Positions 52,276 to 60,894 are shown, counted from the first letter of the stretch. The stretch: 64,000 bases of DNA from Arhodomonas sp051195215 (GCF_051195215.1 NZ_JBNAZM010000006.1:1-64000), one strand, 5' to 3'. Translations and numbers: made by a program. Notes: generated by a model from the sequence alone, not told the origin.

Positions 52276-53931
52276 ATGACCTATCACCGCCCCCGTACCT
52301 GGTTGCGAACCCATGAAGTGCACAATCAGCCGGCGCCCATGGATGATTACGACGCCTGGACCACGGATCGCCCCCTGCGCGAGGCGGTCATGCGCAGCGC
52401 GCCCGATTGGGTGCCGGGCTGGCTGCGGGCGTTGGGCTCGGAGACCGGGCGCGTCTACTGGTTCGAGCAGGCGGCGCTGGCGAACCGGTATCCGCCGGAG
52501 CTGGAGACCTTCGATGCCGGCGGACGGCGCATCGACGAGGTGCGCTATCATCCGACGTATCATGCGCTCATGGCGCTCGCCATCGGCCACGACCTCCATG
52601 GCGTGGCGTGGCGTCAGGCAGGCGCAGGCGGGCATGTCGCGCACGTCGCCGGCATGTATCTGTTCACCCAGCCGGAGCAGGGCGTGTGCTGCCCCGTCAC
52701 CATGACGCATGCGGTGGTGCCGGCACTGCGGTGCGAGCCCGCGCTGGCGGAGGACTGGCTGCCGCGGGTGTTGAGCACTGCCTACGACGCCCGCGCGCTG
52801 CCCGCCGGAGACAAGTCCGGCGTGACGTTCGGCATGGCCATGACCGAGAAGCAGGGCGGTTCGGACGTGCGGGCGATCACCACGCGCGCCCGGCCCGCCG
52901 ACGGCGCCGGCGAATACGTGCTCACCGGACACAAGTGGTTCTGCTCCGCGCCCATGTCCGATGCGTTCCTGACCCTCGCCCAGCTCGACGAGGGCCTCAC
53001 GTGTTTCCTCGTGCCCCGCTGGCGGCCTGACGGCAGCCGCAACCCGCTGTATCTGCAGCGTCTCAAGGACAAGTGCGGTAACCGCAGCAACGCCTCCGCG
53101 GAGATCGAGTTCGACGAGACGTGGGCGCAGCGCGTGGGCGAGCCCGGGCGCGGTGTTCGCACGATCCTGGAAATGGTGCAGCAGACACGCCTCGATGCCG
53201 CCACCGCGCCGGTGGGGATGATGCGTCAGGCGCTGGTGCGGGCGTGGCACCACTGCCGCGGACGGCGTGCGTTCGGCGCCGCGCTCGTGGACCAGCCGCT
53301 CATGCAGCAGGTGCTCGCCGATCTCGCCGTCGAGCTCGAGGCGGCGACTGCCCTTGTCATGCGCGTGGCCGAAAGCATGGACGGTGCTCACGCCGACGAG
53401 CAGGAGCGTCTGCTGGCCCGTATCGCCACGGCGGTGGCCAAGTACTGGACCAACAAACGAGCCCCTGTGGCGATCTACGAGGCCATGGAGTGTCTCGGCG
53501 GTAACGGCTACGTCGAGACCTCCATACTGCCGCGACTCTATCGCGAGGCGCCGGTGAACAGTATCTGGGAGGGCTCGGGCAACGTGATCTGCCTGGACGT
53601 TCTGCGTGCGATCGAGCGCGAGCCGGAGACCGTGCCCGCGCTCCTGCGCGAAGCGGAGCGCGGTCGTGGCGCGGATGCCCGGCTGGATGCCGCGCTCGAT
53701 GCGCTGCGTCGGGCGGTGACCGAGGAGGCGGACGCGCAGTTGCGGGCGCGTTCGCTGACGGAGCTCATGGCGCTGACGCTCCAGGGGAGCTTGCTCGTGC
53801 GTCACGGCGCTTCGGCGGTGGCCGAGGCCTTCTGCGCCACACGTCTCGGGGGCGAAGGCGGTGCCACGTTCGGCACCCTGCCGGTGGCCGCGGACCGGGC
53901 GGCGATTCTCGAACGAATCTGGCCGGCCTGA
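52276..53931 (+). CDS. aidB: AidB-like acyl-CoA dehydrogenase family protein
   Basis: 551 residues, the length of AidB (about 540). AidB is a flavoprotein of the adaptive response to DNA alkylation. The family strings HEVHNQPAPMDDYDAW, GMAMTEKQGGSDVRAITT, GHKWFCSAPMSDAFLTLAQ and MECLGGNGYVE are present, with the FAD contact MTEKQGGSD and the C-terminal PLYREAPVNSIWEGSGNV-like block. The frame is open further upstream, but the ATG at 52276 (GGGGAGTGTGCCC upstream) begins the family N terminus. No ada or alkA is nearby. Confidence 0.92.
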   Translation: MTYHRPRTWLRTHEVHNQPAPMDDYDAWTTDRPLREAVMRSAPDWVPGWLRALGSETGRVYWFEQAALANRYPPELETFDAGGRRIDEVRYHPTYHALMALAIGHDLHGVAWRQAGAGGHVAHVAGMYLFTQPEQGVCCPVTMTHAVVPALRCEPALAEDWLPRVLSTAYDARALPAGDKSGVTFGMAMTEKQGGSDVRAITTRARPADGAGEYVLTGHKWFCSAPMSDAFLTLAQLDEGLTCFLVPRWRPDGSRNPLYLQRLKDKCGNRSNASAEIEFDETWAQRVGEPGRGVRTILEMVQQTRLDAATAPVGMMRQALVRAWHHCRGRRAFGAALVDQPLMQQVLADLAVELEAATALVMRVAESMDGAHADEQERLLARIATAVAKYWTNKRAPVAIYEAMECLGGNGYVETSILPRLYREAPVNSIWEGSGNVICLDVLRAIEREPETVPALLREAERGRGADARLDAALDALRRAVTEEADAQLRARSLTELMALTLQGSLLVRHGASAVAEAFCATRLGGEGGATFGTLPVAADRAAILERIWPA

Positions 53932-53946
53932 ACCCGGTGTGAGAGG

Positions 53947-53973
53947 CTGCGGCCGGAACGGCGCCGGCCGCAG
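53947..53973. terminator. Terminator between aidB and glsB
   Basis: CTGCGGCCGG (53947-53956) and CCGGCCGCAG (53964-53973) form a perfect 10-bp stem with a 7-nt loop in the 48-bp gap between two convergent stop codons. Confidence 0.8.
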
Positions 53974-53979
53974 TGGACG

Positions 53980-54228
53980 CTATTTGGTGACGACCCGGTA
54001 GATGGCGAGCAGAATGATCGCACCGATCAACGCGATGACGATGCTACCCACGTTGAAGCCGGTAAATGTGCCGATGCCTAGGAAGGAGGCGACCGCCCCG
54101 CCGACGAAGGCGCCGGCGATGCCGAGCAGAATGGTCACGATGATGCCGCCCGGGTCCTGGCCGGGCATGATGAACTTGGCCAATGCGCCAACGATGAGTC
54201 CGAGAACGATCCACGATATGAATCCCAT
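53980..54228 (-). CDS. GlsB/YeaQ/YmgE family small membrane protein
   Basis: 82 residues, three membrane helices, glycine-rich. The family pattern GFISWIVLGLIVGALAKFIMPG, GGIIVTILLGIAGAFVGG and GAIILLAIYR fits the transglycosylase-associated (GlsB/YeaQ/YmgE) group, small stress-induced membrane proteins of unknown mechanism. The ATG at 54228 follows GGAGGGACACGCC. The gene is single. Confidence 0.93.
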   Translation of the reverse strand: MGFISWIVLGLIVGALAKFIMPGQDPGGIIVTILLGIAGAFVGGAVASFLGIGTFTGFNVGSIVIALIGAIILLAIYRVVTK

Positions 54229-54332
54229 GGCGTGTCCCTCCTGATGGTATTGGTTTGCGGCCCTCTCCCCGAACATAGACGTTCTGGAGGCGTACGCAGG
54301 TTTTCAATGCAACGGGAAATGTCGGTCTGACG

Positions 54333-55139
54333 ATGCCCCGACGCCACATCGTTGTATCGCTGTTGATTACCGCACTGAGCCTGGCGCTGGTCGCATGCGA
54401 GCGCGCGCCGTCGCTGTCGCGCCTCGACGCCGACGCCCGCGTGCTGGCGTTCGGTGACAGCCTCACCCGCGGCACGGGGGCACCGTCGCAGGCCGCGTAC
54501 CCCGGCGTGCTCGCCGAGCGAACGGGGCTCGAGGTGGTCAACGCCGGCGTGCCGGGGGAACTCTCCGGGGAGGGCAGGCGCCGGCTACCCCGCGTCCTGG
54601 AAGAAGTGCGCCCCGATCTGATGATCCTCTGCCACGGCGGTAACGATATACTGCGCAACCGTACTGACGGCGTGGCCGACAACCTCCGGGCCATGATCGA
54701 AGTGGCCCGCGATCGTGGCGTGGAGGTCGTGCTGGTCGGCGTGCCGCGGTTCGGACTGGGCCTGAGCATGGCTCCATGGTACGAGGAGGTGGCCGAGGCC
54801 GAAGGTGTGCCGCTGGTCGCCGGGGCGCTCTCCGATATCCTTACGGAGGCCGCGCTCAGGTCCGACCGTGTCCATCCGAATGCCCGGGGCTATGCGCGCC
54901 TCGCCCGGGCGGTGCACGAAACGCTCGTCGCGGCGGGGCGTTGCCGGAGTAAGGTGTCATGCATCCCGGTTTGGAACCGCCAGGCGGTGACGCATGACAA
55001 TACCTCTGAGAAGATTAGTATCGGGTGCGCCCGGGTCGACTACAGTGTCAGGGACCATGCGACCCGCTCGCGATGTGCCGATGCGACAGCAAGCGCTCGG
55101 CGACATCGGTACGTGCCAGAATGGCATTATGGGGCGTGA
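54333..55139 (+). CDS. GDSL-type lipase/arylesterase lipoprotein with odd C-terminal tail
   Basis: 268 residues. A lipobox LALVAC ends the signal peptide. The SGNH hydrolase core spans about 38-205: GDSLTRGTG (nucleophile), GELSGEG, CHGGNDILRN and the DRVHPNARGY His/Asp block. The family usually ends there (after HETLVAAG). Here the frame goes on for about 60 residues of low-similarity, cysteine-, serine- and arginine-rich sequence that runs through the first copy of the 33-bp repeat. The tail is probably read-through after loss of the original stop, but it could be real. Close relatives are TesA-like arylesterases acting in the periplasm. Confidence 0.85.
   Translation: MPRRHIVVSLLITALSLALVACERAPSLSRLDADARVLAFGDSLTRGTGAPSQAAYPGVLAERTGLEVVNAGVPGELSGEGRRRLPRVLEEVRPDLMILCHGGNDILRNRTDGVADNLRAMIEVARDRGVEVVLVGVPRFGLGLSMAPWYEEVAEAEGVPLVAGALSDILTEAALRSDRVHPNARGYARLARAVHETLVAAGRCRSKVSCIPVWNRQAVTHDNTSEKISIGCARVDYSVRDHATRSRCADATASARRHRYVPEWHYGA
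54988..55020 (+). repeat. 33-bp repeat, copy 1
   Basis: First of three related elements, running from TGACGCATGACAA through TACCTCTGAGAAGATTAGTA. It lies inside the C-terminal extension of the GDSL gene, about 270 codon-bases after the expected end of the domain. An ATG-led frame in the element reads M-T-I-P-L-R-R-L-V. See copies 2 and 3. Confidence 0.8.
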
Positions 55140-55215
55140 CAGTACGGTTGTGTTGGCGTGTCCCAGCGCACACGCCGGCGCGAACGCGCCTTGACCCCGG
55201 ACGGCTCTGGCGCTC

Positions 55216-55249
55216 TGACACATGGCAATACCTCTGAGAAGATTTGGTA
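55216..55249 (+). repeat. 34-bp repeat, copy 2
   Basis: Second copy: TGACACATGGCAATACCTCTG followed within the same element by GAGAAGATTTGGTA (the element has one extra base near its 3' end). It is 76 bp upstream of the small membrane protein gene at 55326. The sequence around it (TGAC before the ATG, TTGGTA at the end) is conserved, so the identity is at DNA level and not only in coding sense. Confidence 0.8.
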
Positions 55250-55325
55250 ATCGGTTTGCCGTGCGGCTCGCCGACGGAGCGCAAGCGGGGGTGGCTGTGA
55301 GCACGGGATCGTCGGGAGGTCGGCA

Positions 55326-55781
55326 ATGGTCACTGCAGCGACGACGTCACCCAAGCGGTTCATACTGGCATTCGTGGCGGGCTTTCTCGCGACCCTCGTT
55401 TTTCACCAGCTCGCCCTGGCCGCGCTATGGGCGGTGGCGTTGGCGCCGGTGGCCCCGTATTCCCTGGCGGCGACCGCGCCATTCGGCGTGCCGGCCGTCT
55501 TCTCCCTCGCTTTCTGGGGAGGCGTCTGGGGGATCGTCTATGCGCTTGTCGACCGGTGGTTTCCCTACGGCGGTGGTTACTGGCTGGCGGCGTTCCTGTT
55601 CGGGGGCGTTTTCCCGACGCTGGTCGCGTTGCTGCTCGTCGCGCCACTGAAGGGCGCAGCGTTCGCCGTTGGCTGGAATCCGCAGGTCTGGCTGATGGCA
55701 CTGCTGATCAACGGTGCCTGGGGGGTCGGCACGGGCGTGTTCTTGCGCTGGTTCTCGGGCATGCATCGGCTGGCGAGTTGA
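55326..55781 (+). CDS. Hypothetical four-helix membrane protein
   Basis: 151 residues with four membrane helices: about 11-36, 53-75, 85-107 and 123-142. GVWGIVYALVDRWFPYGGGYW and LINGAWGVGTGVFLRWFSG are recurrent features of an uncharacterised proteobacterial family. I cannot name a function. The ATG is preceded by GGGAGGTCGGCA. The gene follows the second repeat copy and precedes the patatin gene by 98 bp on the same strand. Confidence 0.75.
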   Translation: MVTAATTSPKRFILAFVAGFLATLVFHQLALAALWAVALAPVAPYSLAATAPFGVPAVFSLAFWGGVWGIVYALVDRWFPYGGGYWLAAFLFGGVFPTLVALLLVAPLKGAAFAVGWNPQVWLMALLINGAWGVGTGVFLRWFSGMHRLAS

Positions 55782-55879
55782 CCGTCGGCGCCGGTTGCGG
55801 CATCCAGCCGGTGCCAACTGCCCGAGGCGCGTGCCCAAGGCAGGTATGAGTCTCCATTCCGAGCGGCGAAGGAGGGCCG

Positions 55880-56890
55880 ATGGCGGAGAAACCCATCAAT
55901 CTCGCACTGCAGGGCGGCGGTTCCCACGGGGCGTTCACCTGGGGCGTGCTCGATCGCCTGCTCGAAGAGCCGGGATTCGAGATCGAGGGCATCAGCGGCA
56001 CCAGCGCCGGTGCGATCAACGCGGCAGTGCTCGCCGACGGATACGAGAAGGGCGGTGCCGAGGGAGCCCGCGAGGCGCTGGGCGTGTTCTGGCGCCGCAT
56101 CGCCGACCACGCTGCGTTCAGCCCCTTTCGCGACGACTGGTGGAGTGTCAAGGCATTCGGACCGTCGCCCGCCGCCGTGTGGATGGACTGGATGCTGCGC
56201 TGGCTCTCGCCCTATCAGTTCAACCCACTGGACTACAACCCGTTGCGCCAGGTGCTCGCGGATTCCATCGATTTCGAGACCCTGCGATGCTGCCGGTCGA
56301 TGCAGTTGTTCATCTCCGCGACCAACGTGCGCACCAACCGTCTGCACATTTTCACCGCTGACCGGCTGTCGCCGGACGTGCTGCTAGCCTCGGCGTGCCT
56401 GCCGCAGTTCTACCAGGCGGTCGCCATAGGCGACGAATACTTCTGGGACGGTGGCTATATGGGCAACCCGGTCCTGGAACCGCTGGTGAGCCACTGCCAG
56501 TCCCGGGACATCCTGATCGTGCAGGTCAATCCCAAGCGTCGCGAAACCGTGCCGACGAATTCCCGGGACATCGACGACCGCATCAACGAGATCACGTTCA
56601 ACGCCAGCCTGATGCGCGAGATCCGCAGCATCGCGCATGTGACCCGCATGCTCGACGATATGGGCATTACCGGTCACGACTACGAGAAGGCCTACTTCCA
56701 CATGATCGACGGCGAGGACTACCTGAGCGGGTTGAGTGCGGTCAGCAAACTCAACGCCGAGTGGACGTTCGTGAACCGACTCTTCGAATGGGGCCGTGAA
56801 CGCGCCGGCCAGTGGCTGGAGACCCACGGCGGGCAGATCGGTCACGGGAGTACCCTGGATCTCGACAACTGGGCGCCACCGTATGATTAG
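55880..56890 (+). CDS. Patatin-like phospholipase
   Basis: 336 residues of the patatin family. The glycine-rich oxyanion motif LALQGGGSHGAF (8-19), the nucleophile elbow GTSAG (S42) and the catalytic aspartate of WDGGYMGNP (D190) make a complete Ser-Asp dyad. There is no signal peptide, so it acts in the cytoplasm or is exported by another route. It hydrolyses acyl esters of lipids; this branch occurs with PHB-rich bacteria and in many proteobacteria. The ATG at 55880 follows GAAGGAGGGCCG. Its stop is 4 bp before the third repeat copy. Confidence 0.92.
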   Translation: MAEKPINLALQGGGSHGAFTWGVLDRLLEEPGFEIEGISGTSAGAINAAVLADGYEKGGAEGAREALGVFWRRIADHAAFSPFRDDWWSVKAFGPSPAAVWMDWMLRWLSPYQFNPLDYNPLRQVLADSIDFETLRCCRSMQLFISATNVRTNRLHIFTADRLSPDVLLASACLPQFYQAVAIGDEYFWDGGYMGNPVLEPLVSHCQSRDILIVQVNPKRRETVPTNSRDIDDRINEITFNASLMREIRSIAHVTRMLDDMGITGHDYEKAYFHMIDGEDYLSGLSAVSKLNAEWTFVNRLFEWGRERAGQWLETHGGQIGHGSTLDLDNWAPPYD

Positions 56891-56893
56891 GGC

Positions 56894-56926
56894 TGACGCA
56901 TGACGATAACTTTGAGAAGCTTGGTA
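56894..56926 (+). repeat. 33-bp repeat, copy 3
   Basis: Third copy, TGACGCATGACGATAACTTTG followed by GAGAAGCTTGGTA within the same element. It sits between the patatin stop and the csrA-like gene. Its ATG opens an 18-codon frame that starts M-T-I-T-L-R-S-L-V and stops just before the csrA ribosome site, so it could also be a leader peptide. Confidence 0.8.
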
Positions 56927-56967
56927 AGCCGCGCGATTCCACGGACTGGACGATAGGGGAAGGGAGT

Positions 56968-57225
56968 ATGCTTTCGTTGACCCGTAGATATGGTGAAGCG
57001 CTCGTTATCGGCGAGGATATCCGGTTAGAGATCCTGCCTGCCGGTGGCATGGCCGTGAAGTTGAGGGTTGACGCCCCGAAGGCTGTTCCCGTCGTTCGCG
57101 AAGAGCTACTCCAAGGCAGCTCGCATGTCACCCCGGAGCGAGTGTCCGCACTCGAACCGGAAACGGCATCGGGCTCGACCCCGAAGGTAACCTACAGGCG
57201 ACGACGACGAAGCGCCACCTCCTAA
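56968..57225 (+). CDS. CsrA/RsmA family post-transcriptional regulator, divergent
   Basis: 85 residues; classic CsrA is about 61-65. Residues 1-48 follow the CsrA fold: MLSLTRRYGEALVIGEDI with the conserved RNA-contact residues L4 and R6, and the second RNA-contact arginine in VPVVREEL. Differences are S at position 3, and ILPAGGMAVKLRVDAP replacing the usual ILGVKGNQVRIGINAP-like core. The C-terminal 35 residues are extra: acidic and serine/threonine-rich, ending in the basic string YRRRRRSATS. It is therefore a CsrA paralogue more than the housekeeping copy. The GGGGAAGGGAG site is strong. The repeat copy at 56894 directly precedes it. Confidence 0.85.
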   Translation: MLSLTRRYGEALVIGEDIRLEILPAGGMAVKLRVDAPKAVPVVREELLQGSSHVTPERVSALEPETASGSTPKVTYRRRRRSATS

Positions 57226-57842
57226 GCTGCGCGCCCCGAGTAGCCGGCTGCGCCGCTACAGGCACAGCACATGGAATGTGTGACAACGCTTCCTCCGACC
57301 GCTGCCGCAGTGTCATGGATGCAGCCCGGGAACAACGAAGTTCATGCCCTTGGATGCAGTCGGCCCGGGGCTCGGGTCACAATCATCGTGAGATGGATTA
57401 GCTTGATGCGTTCGTGCCAGCGGAATATCGGTCCGCGCATAGGTCTCCGGTGCGGAATAACCAATAGCGTGCCAGGGGGCGTCCATGTCCCGAATGCACA
57501 TCCTGCTGGTATCCGACTAGCTGCTTGGCAACATCATCCCTCCCGTGTTGTGTGTACCCGCCCCATTGGTCCGAGCGCCACCAACTAATCGCCGACCGAG
57601 CTCGCCGACGAAGCGCTGAGTTGGGTCGGGCTATTTGCAACCAACGTCCCACTCGTGTCTCCAGGATCTGCCCGGACTCGTCGATAGGCGGGTGATCCCA
57701 TATCCCATCGACGATGGATTGCTTGGTGCTTTGCGTAGGCTCGGGTGGGGGGTAGACTGCTCGCTTCAGGACGTTAGCCTGCTTTCGGTCTTCGTTCCCC
57801 GTTTTCGCCACCCCTGCCGTTGTGCGCACGCCAGGAGGGTCC
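57226..57842. other. 617-bp region without recognisable gene, composition unlike neighbours
   Basis: This stretch is visibly less GC-rich than the genes around it. Frames on both strands (for example minus 57398-58006) give no recognisable family. It could be the remnant of a mobile element or of a horizontally acquired gene, but I found no inverted terminal repeats or transposase motif, so I do not call it one. No tRNA is evident. The last 20 bases hold the GGAGGG ribosome site of the DMT gene. Confidence 0.5.
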
Positions 57843-58769
57843 ATGTCCCCAGCGGTCAGTCCGCACCGCCACGGTATGCTTCTCGCCGCGGTCGGTGTGT
57901 TGTCACTGAGTTTCGATGCCGTGCTGGTGCGGCTGGCGGGCACGGACGGCTGGAACGTGACGTTCTGGCGGGGCTGGCTGATCTGTCTGTCCATGGCGGT
58001 GCTCACACTGGCCCGCCGTGAGCGCTGGCGGCCGTCGAGCCGGGCCGAGGGGGTGGCGGCCGCCGCGGTCGTCGCGCTCTACGGCATGAACACGGCGCTG
58101 TTCGTGCTTTCGGTCTCCCACACCAAGGCCGCGAATACGGTGGTGATTCTCAGTTGCGCGCCGTTCTTCGCGGCGTTGTTCTCGTGGCTGTTCCTGCGGG
58201 AGCGGGTGCGCGTTCGCACCCTGGTGGCGATCGCATTGTGCGTCACCGGTGTGCTCGTGGTCTTCTCGGGATCCCTTGGCGGCGGCACGGTCGTCGGCGA
58301 CGGGCTGGCGTTGCTGCTCGCGGTGCTGATGGGCGTGTCGCTCACCGTGCTCCGCCGTTTCCCGGGTATTCCCCGGATTCCGCTTACCTGCGGCGCGGGG
58401 GCGGTGGCGGGGCTCGCCGCGTCGGCGTTCGCGGAGCCGTTGTCACTGCAGCCGGCGGCCTACGGCTGGCTCGCGATAATGGGGCTGGTGCAGATGCCGC
58501 TGGCCTCGGTGTTGATCATGACGGCCACCCGTTATCTTCCGTCGCCGGAGGTGAGCCTGTTTCTCCTCATCGAGACGGTGCTGGGGCCGGTGTGGGTATG
58601 GCTCGCGGTGGGCGAGGAGCCGCCGTCACTCACGCTGGTCGGCGGCGCGCTCATTCTGGTCACCATCTCCGTGCACTCCTGGCTCGCCATGCGTGACCCC
58701 GTGCCCTTGGCGGCCGGCGCCGCCGCCGGTGGGGCGCCCCACGCGGTGGAGCGCGGCGCCCCCGAATGA
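57843..58769 (+). CDS. DMT superfamily (EamA) transporter
   Basis: 308 residues, ten membrane helices in two EamA halves. SFDAVLVRLAGTDGWNVTFWRG starts the first; SHTKAANTVVILSCAPFFAALFSWLFLRER is the helix-4 box and PSPEVSLFLLIETVLGPVWVWLAVGE the matching box in the second half. EamA proteins export or import metabolites; the substrate is unknown. The ATG at 57843 follows CAGGAGGG; an upstream in-frame ATG at 57822 is less likely. It is convergent with the DUF2058 gene. Confidence 0.9.
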   Translation: MSPAVSPHRHGMLLAAVGVLSLSFDAVLVRLAGTDGWNVTFWRGWLICLSMAVLTLARRERWRPSSRAEGVAAAAVVALYGMNTALFVLSVSHTKAANTVVILSCAPFFAALFSWLFLRERVRVRTLVAIALCVTGVLVVFSGSLGGGTVVGDGLALLLAVLMGVSLTVLRRFPGIPRIPLTCGAGAVAGLAASAFAEPLSLQPAAYGWLAIMGLVQMPLASVLIMTATRYLPSPEVSLFLLIETVLGPVWVWLAVGEEPPSLTLVGGALILVTISVHSWLAMRDPVPLAAGAAAGGAPHAVERGAPE

Positions 58770-58785
58770 GTGCGCCGCGCCGCCG

Positions 58786-59331
58786 CTACCACATGAGGTC
58801 GTCCGGAATCGGGAACTCCTCGTAGGCGGGATCGTCCTCCTGGGCGCCTTCGTCCAGGAAGGCGATGAGAAACGGTGCCTTGGGCTTCACTTTCTCGGCG
58901 ACGTCCCGCGGAATCAGGCGGAAGTGTCCCTTGGTGCGTGCGATGGCGAGCTCCCCGGCCGCGAGCTGTTTCTGATGCCTGGGCGAGACGTAGATGTGCT
59001 TGATGCGCTCGCCGTAGGTGAAATGGAAGGCGACGTCGCTGTTGCGGTCCTGCCCGTGGGGGATTTCGGCATCGAGCACCATGCGCCGGGCGGCTTTCTC
59101 CTCGGCCTGACGCTGGCGTTCGGCCTCGCGCTGGCGGTTGAGCTCACGGTCGCGCTCGCGCTTCGCCTGGTCGTAGAGCTTGGCGTCGCGAATCGTGTCA
59201 TCGGCCTGTTTGCGCCGTTCGGCCTTTTTCTTCTTCGGCCCCTTGCGCCGCTTGCCGGCCTTCGCCCGCTTGGCATCCTCCTCGGAGGCGAGCCCGGTTT
59301 TCAGCAACTGCTCCCGCAGTGAGTCGCTCAT
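58786..59331 (-). CDS. DUF2058 family protein
   Basis: 181 residues. The N-terminal part (about 1-85) is very basic and probably coiled: KAGKRRKGPKKKKAERRKQ and repeated RE/RQ. The C-terminal part (about 85-181) is the conserved domain, ending DDPAYEEFPIPDDLMW. DUF2058 (YaiL-like) proteins are nucleoprotein-like and of unknown role. The gene is 108 bp from the Gap gene on the same strand, with a hairpin between, so it is probably separately transcribed. Confidence 0.88.
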   Translation of the reverse strand: MSDSLREQLLKTGLASEEDAKRAKAGKRRKGPKKKKAERRKQADDTIRDAKLYDQAKRERDRELNRQREAERQRQAEEKAARRMVLDAEIPHGQDRNSDVAFHFTYGERIKHIYVSPRHQKQLAAGELAIARTKGHFRLIPRDVAEKVKPKAPFLIAFLDEGAQEDDPAYEEFPIPDDLMW

Positions 59332-59399
59332 CGTCGCACCGTTGCGTTGATTGTCTTCCTGTCTGCGAAGGATAAGGGCTCATACGGCCGCTTCCCACC

Positions 59400-59426
59400 C
59401 CGGAGGCCGCATCCCGCGACCTCCGG
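59400..59426 (-). terminator. Hairpin after gap
   Basis: CCGGAGG (59400-59406) pairs with CCTCCGG (59420-59426) across a 13-nt loop, 13 bp past the gap stop on the minus strand. No T run follows, so it is a weak candidate. Confidence 0.45.
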
Positions 59427-59439
59427 CCATCGATCGCGG

Positions 59440-60894
59440 TCAGTGACGCGGCAGTCGCGGGAAGTGCAGCCCCGCCATTTCCTGGGCGATGCGCACCACC
59501 TGGCAGCTATAGCCCACCTCGTTGTCGTACCAGACGTAGACCACGCAGTGGTTGTCTTCGACGATCAGCGAAGTGGCGTCGATGACGCCGGCGTGGCGCG
59601 AGCCCACGAGATCCGTGGACACCACCTCGGTGGAAGCGGTGTAGTCGATCTGCTCGGCGAGCTCGGAATAGAGGGCTGCATCGCGGAGGTAGGCGTTGAG
59701 CGCGTCCCGGTCGGTAGTTTCGCCAAGAGTGAGGTTGAGCACCGCCAACGAGACGTTGGGCGTGGGCACGCGAATGGCGTTGCCCGTGAGCTTGCCGGCG
59801 AGCTCGGGCAGCGCTTTGGAGACCGCCTTCGCCGCACCGGTCTCGGTGAGCACCATGTTGAGCGCGGCGCTGCGTCCGCGGCGGGCACCCTTGTGGTAGT
59901 TGTCGGTGAGGTTCTGGTCGTTGGTATAGGCGTGCACCGTTTCGACGTGACCGTGGGCGATGCCGAAGCGGTCGTTGATGACCTTGAGCACCGGCGTGAT
60001 GGCATTGGTGGTGCAGCTCGCCGCGGAGAGGATACGATCGTCGGCGGTGATGGCGTCGTCGTTGACGCCGAAGACGATGTTCTTGAGATCGCCCTTGCCC
60101 GGCGCGGTGAGCAGCACGCACGAGGCGCCCTTGGCCTCGAGGTGCTGGGAGAGGCCGGCCTCGTCCCGCCATTTGCCGGTGTTGTCCAGGATCAGCGCGT
60201 CGTGGATGTCGTGGGCGGTGTAATCGATCTCCGCCGGGGAGTTCGCATAGATCACCTGGATGTAGTTGCCGTTGGCGACGATCGCGTTGTCCTCGGGCAC
60301 GGTGAAAATCGAGCCGTTGAAGGGCCCGTGCACCGAGTCGCGGCGCAGCAGGCTCGCGCGCTTGTCCAGGTCGTCGGGGCGGTCGTTGGGCCGCACGACG
60401 ATGGCGCGCAGGCGCAGCTTGTTGCCGGCGCCGGTCTTCTCGATGAGCAGCCGGGCGAGCAGGCGGCCGATGCGTCCGAAGCCGTAGAGGACCACGTCCT
60501 GGGGGGCTTCGCGCATCGGCTCGTCGCTATCGGCGATCTCGGCGAGCTCTTCGCGCAGCCACTCGGTGAGCGCCGGGCGTGGCTCGGCGAGCTTGCCGTA
60601 GGCGACGGCGAGCCGGCCGAGGTCCAGCCGCGCCGGTGCCAGGCGCAGCTCGGCGAGGGCCTGGAGGACGGCGAAGCTCTCGCTGATATCGAGCGCTTTG
60701 CCCTCGTACTGTTTCACGAAGCGGTGGGCCTTGAGGATGTCGATGGTGCTCGCATTGTTCAGCGGGCGGCCGTAAATGCGTAGCACGAGGCCGCGGTCGC
60801 GGTAGAGCCGGCCGATGATGGGCAGCATCTCCTCGGCGAGCTCCTGGGCCTCTTTCCATCGCTGGAGGTAGGCGTCGCGCTTGCTGATCGACAT
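59440..60894 (-). CDS. gap: Glyceraldehyde-3-phosphate dehydrogenase, N-extended type
   Basis: 484 residues, about 150 longer than classic Gap. The extra N-terminal helical domain (1-130) is that of the long Pseudomonas-type enzyme, not a fusion to another enzyme I recognise. The NAD-binding VVLYGFGRIGRLLARL (134-149), the catalytic cysteine C294 in SAASCTTNAITP, TVHAYTNDQNLTD and the C-terminal WYDNEVGYS are intact. It performs the phosphorylating oxidation of glyceraldehyde 3-phosphate, possibly in the gluconeogenic direction. The ATG at 60894 matches the family; an ATG further up at 60936 lacks support. Confidence 0.92.
   Translation of the reverse strand: MSISKRDAYLQRWKEAQELAEEMLPIIGRLYRDRGLVLRIYGRPLNNASTIDILKAHRFVKQYEGKALDISESFAVLQALAELRLAPARLDLGRLAVAYGKLAEPRPALTEWLREELAEIADSDEPMREAPQDVVLYGFGRIGRLLARLLIEKTGAGNKLRLRAIVVRPNDRPDDLDKRASLLRRDSVHGPFNGSIFTVPEDNAIVANGNYIQVIYANSPAEIDYTAHDIHDALILDNTGKWRDEAGLSQHLEAKGASCVLLTAPGKGDLKNIVFGVNDDAITADDRILSAASCTTNAITPVLKVINDRFGIAHGHVETVHAYTNDQNLTDNYHKGARRGRSAALNMVLTETGAAKAVSKALPELAGKLTGNAIRVPTPNVSLAVLNLTLGETTDRDALNAYLRDAALYSELAEQIDYTASTEVVSTDLVGSRHAGVIDATSLIVEDNHCVVYVWYDNEVGYSCQVVRIAQEMAGLHFPRLPRH

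Noticed and set aside
57398..58006. Minus-strand frame as a transposase remnant
   Set aside because: I compared it with common transposase tail patterns and found no convincing match, and no flanking inverted repeats.
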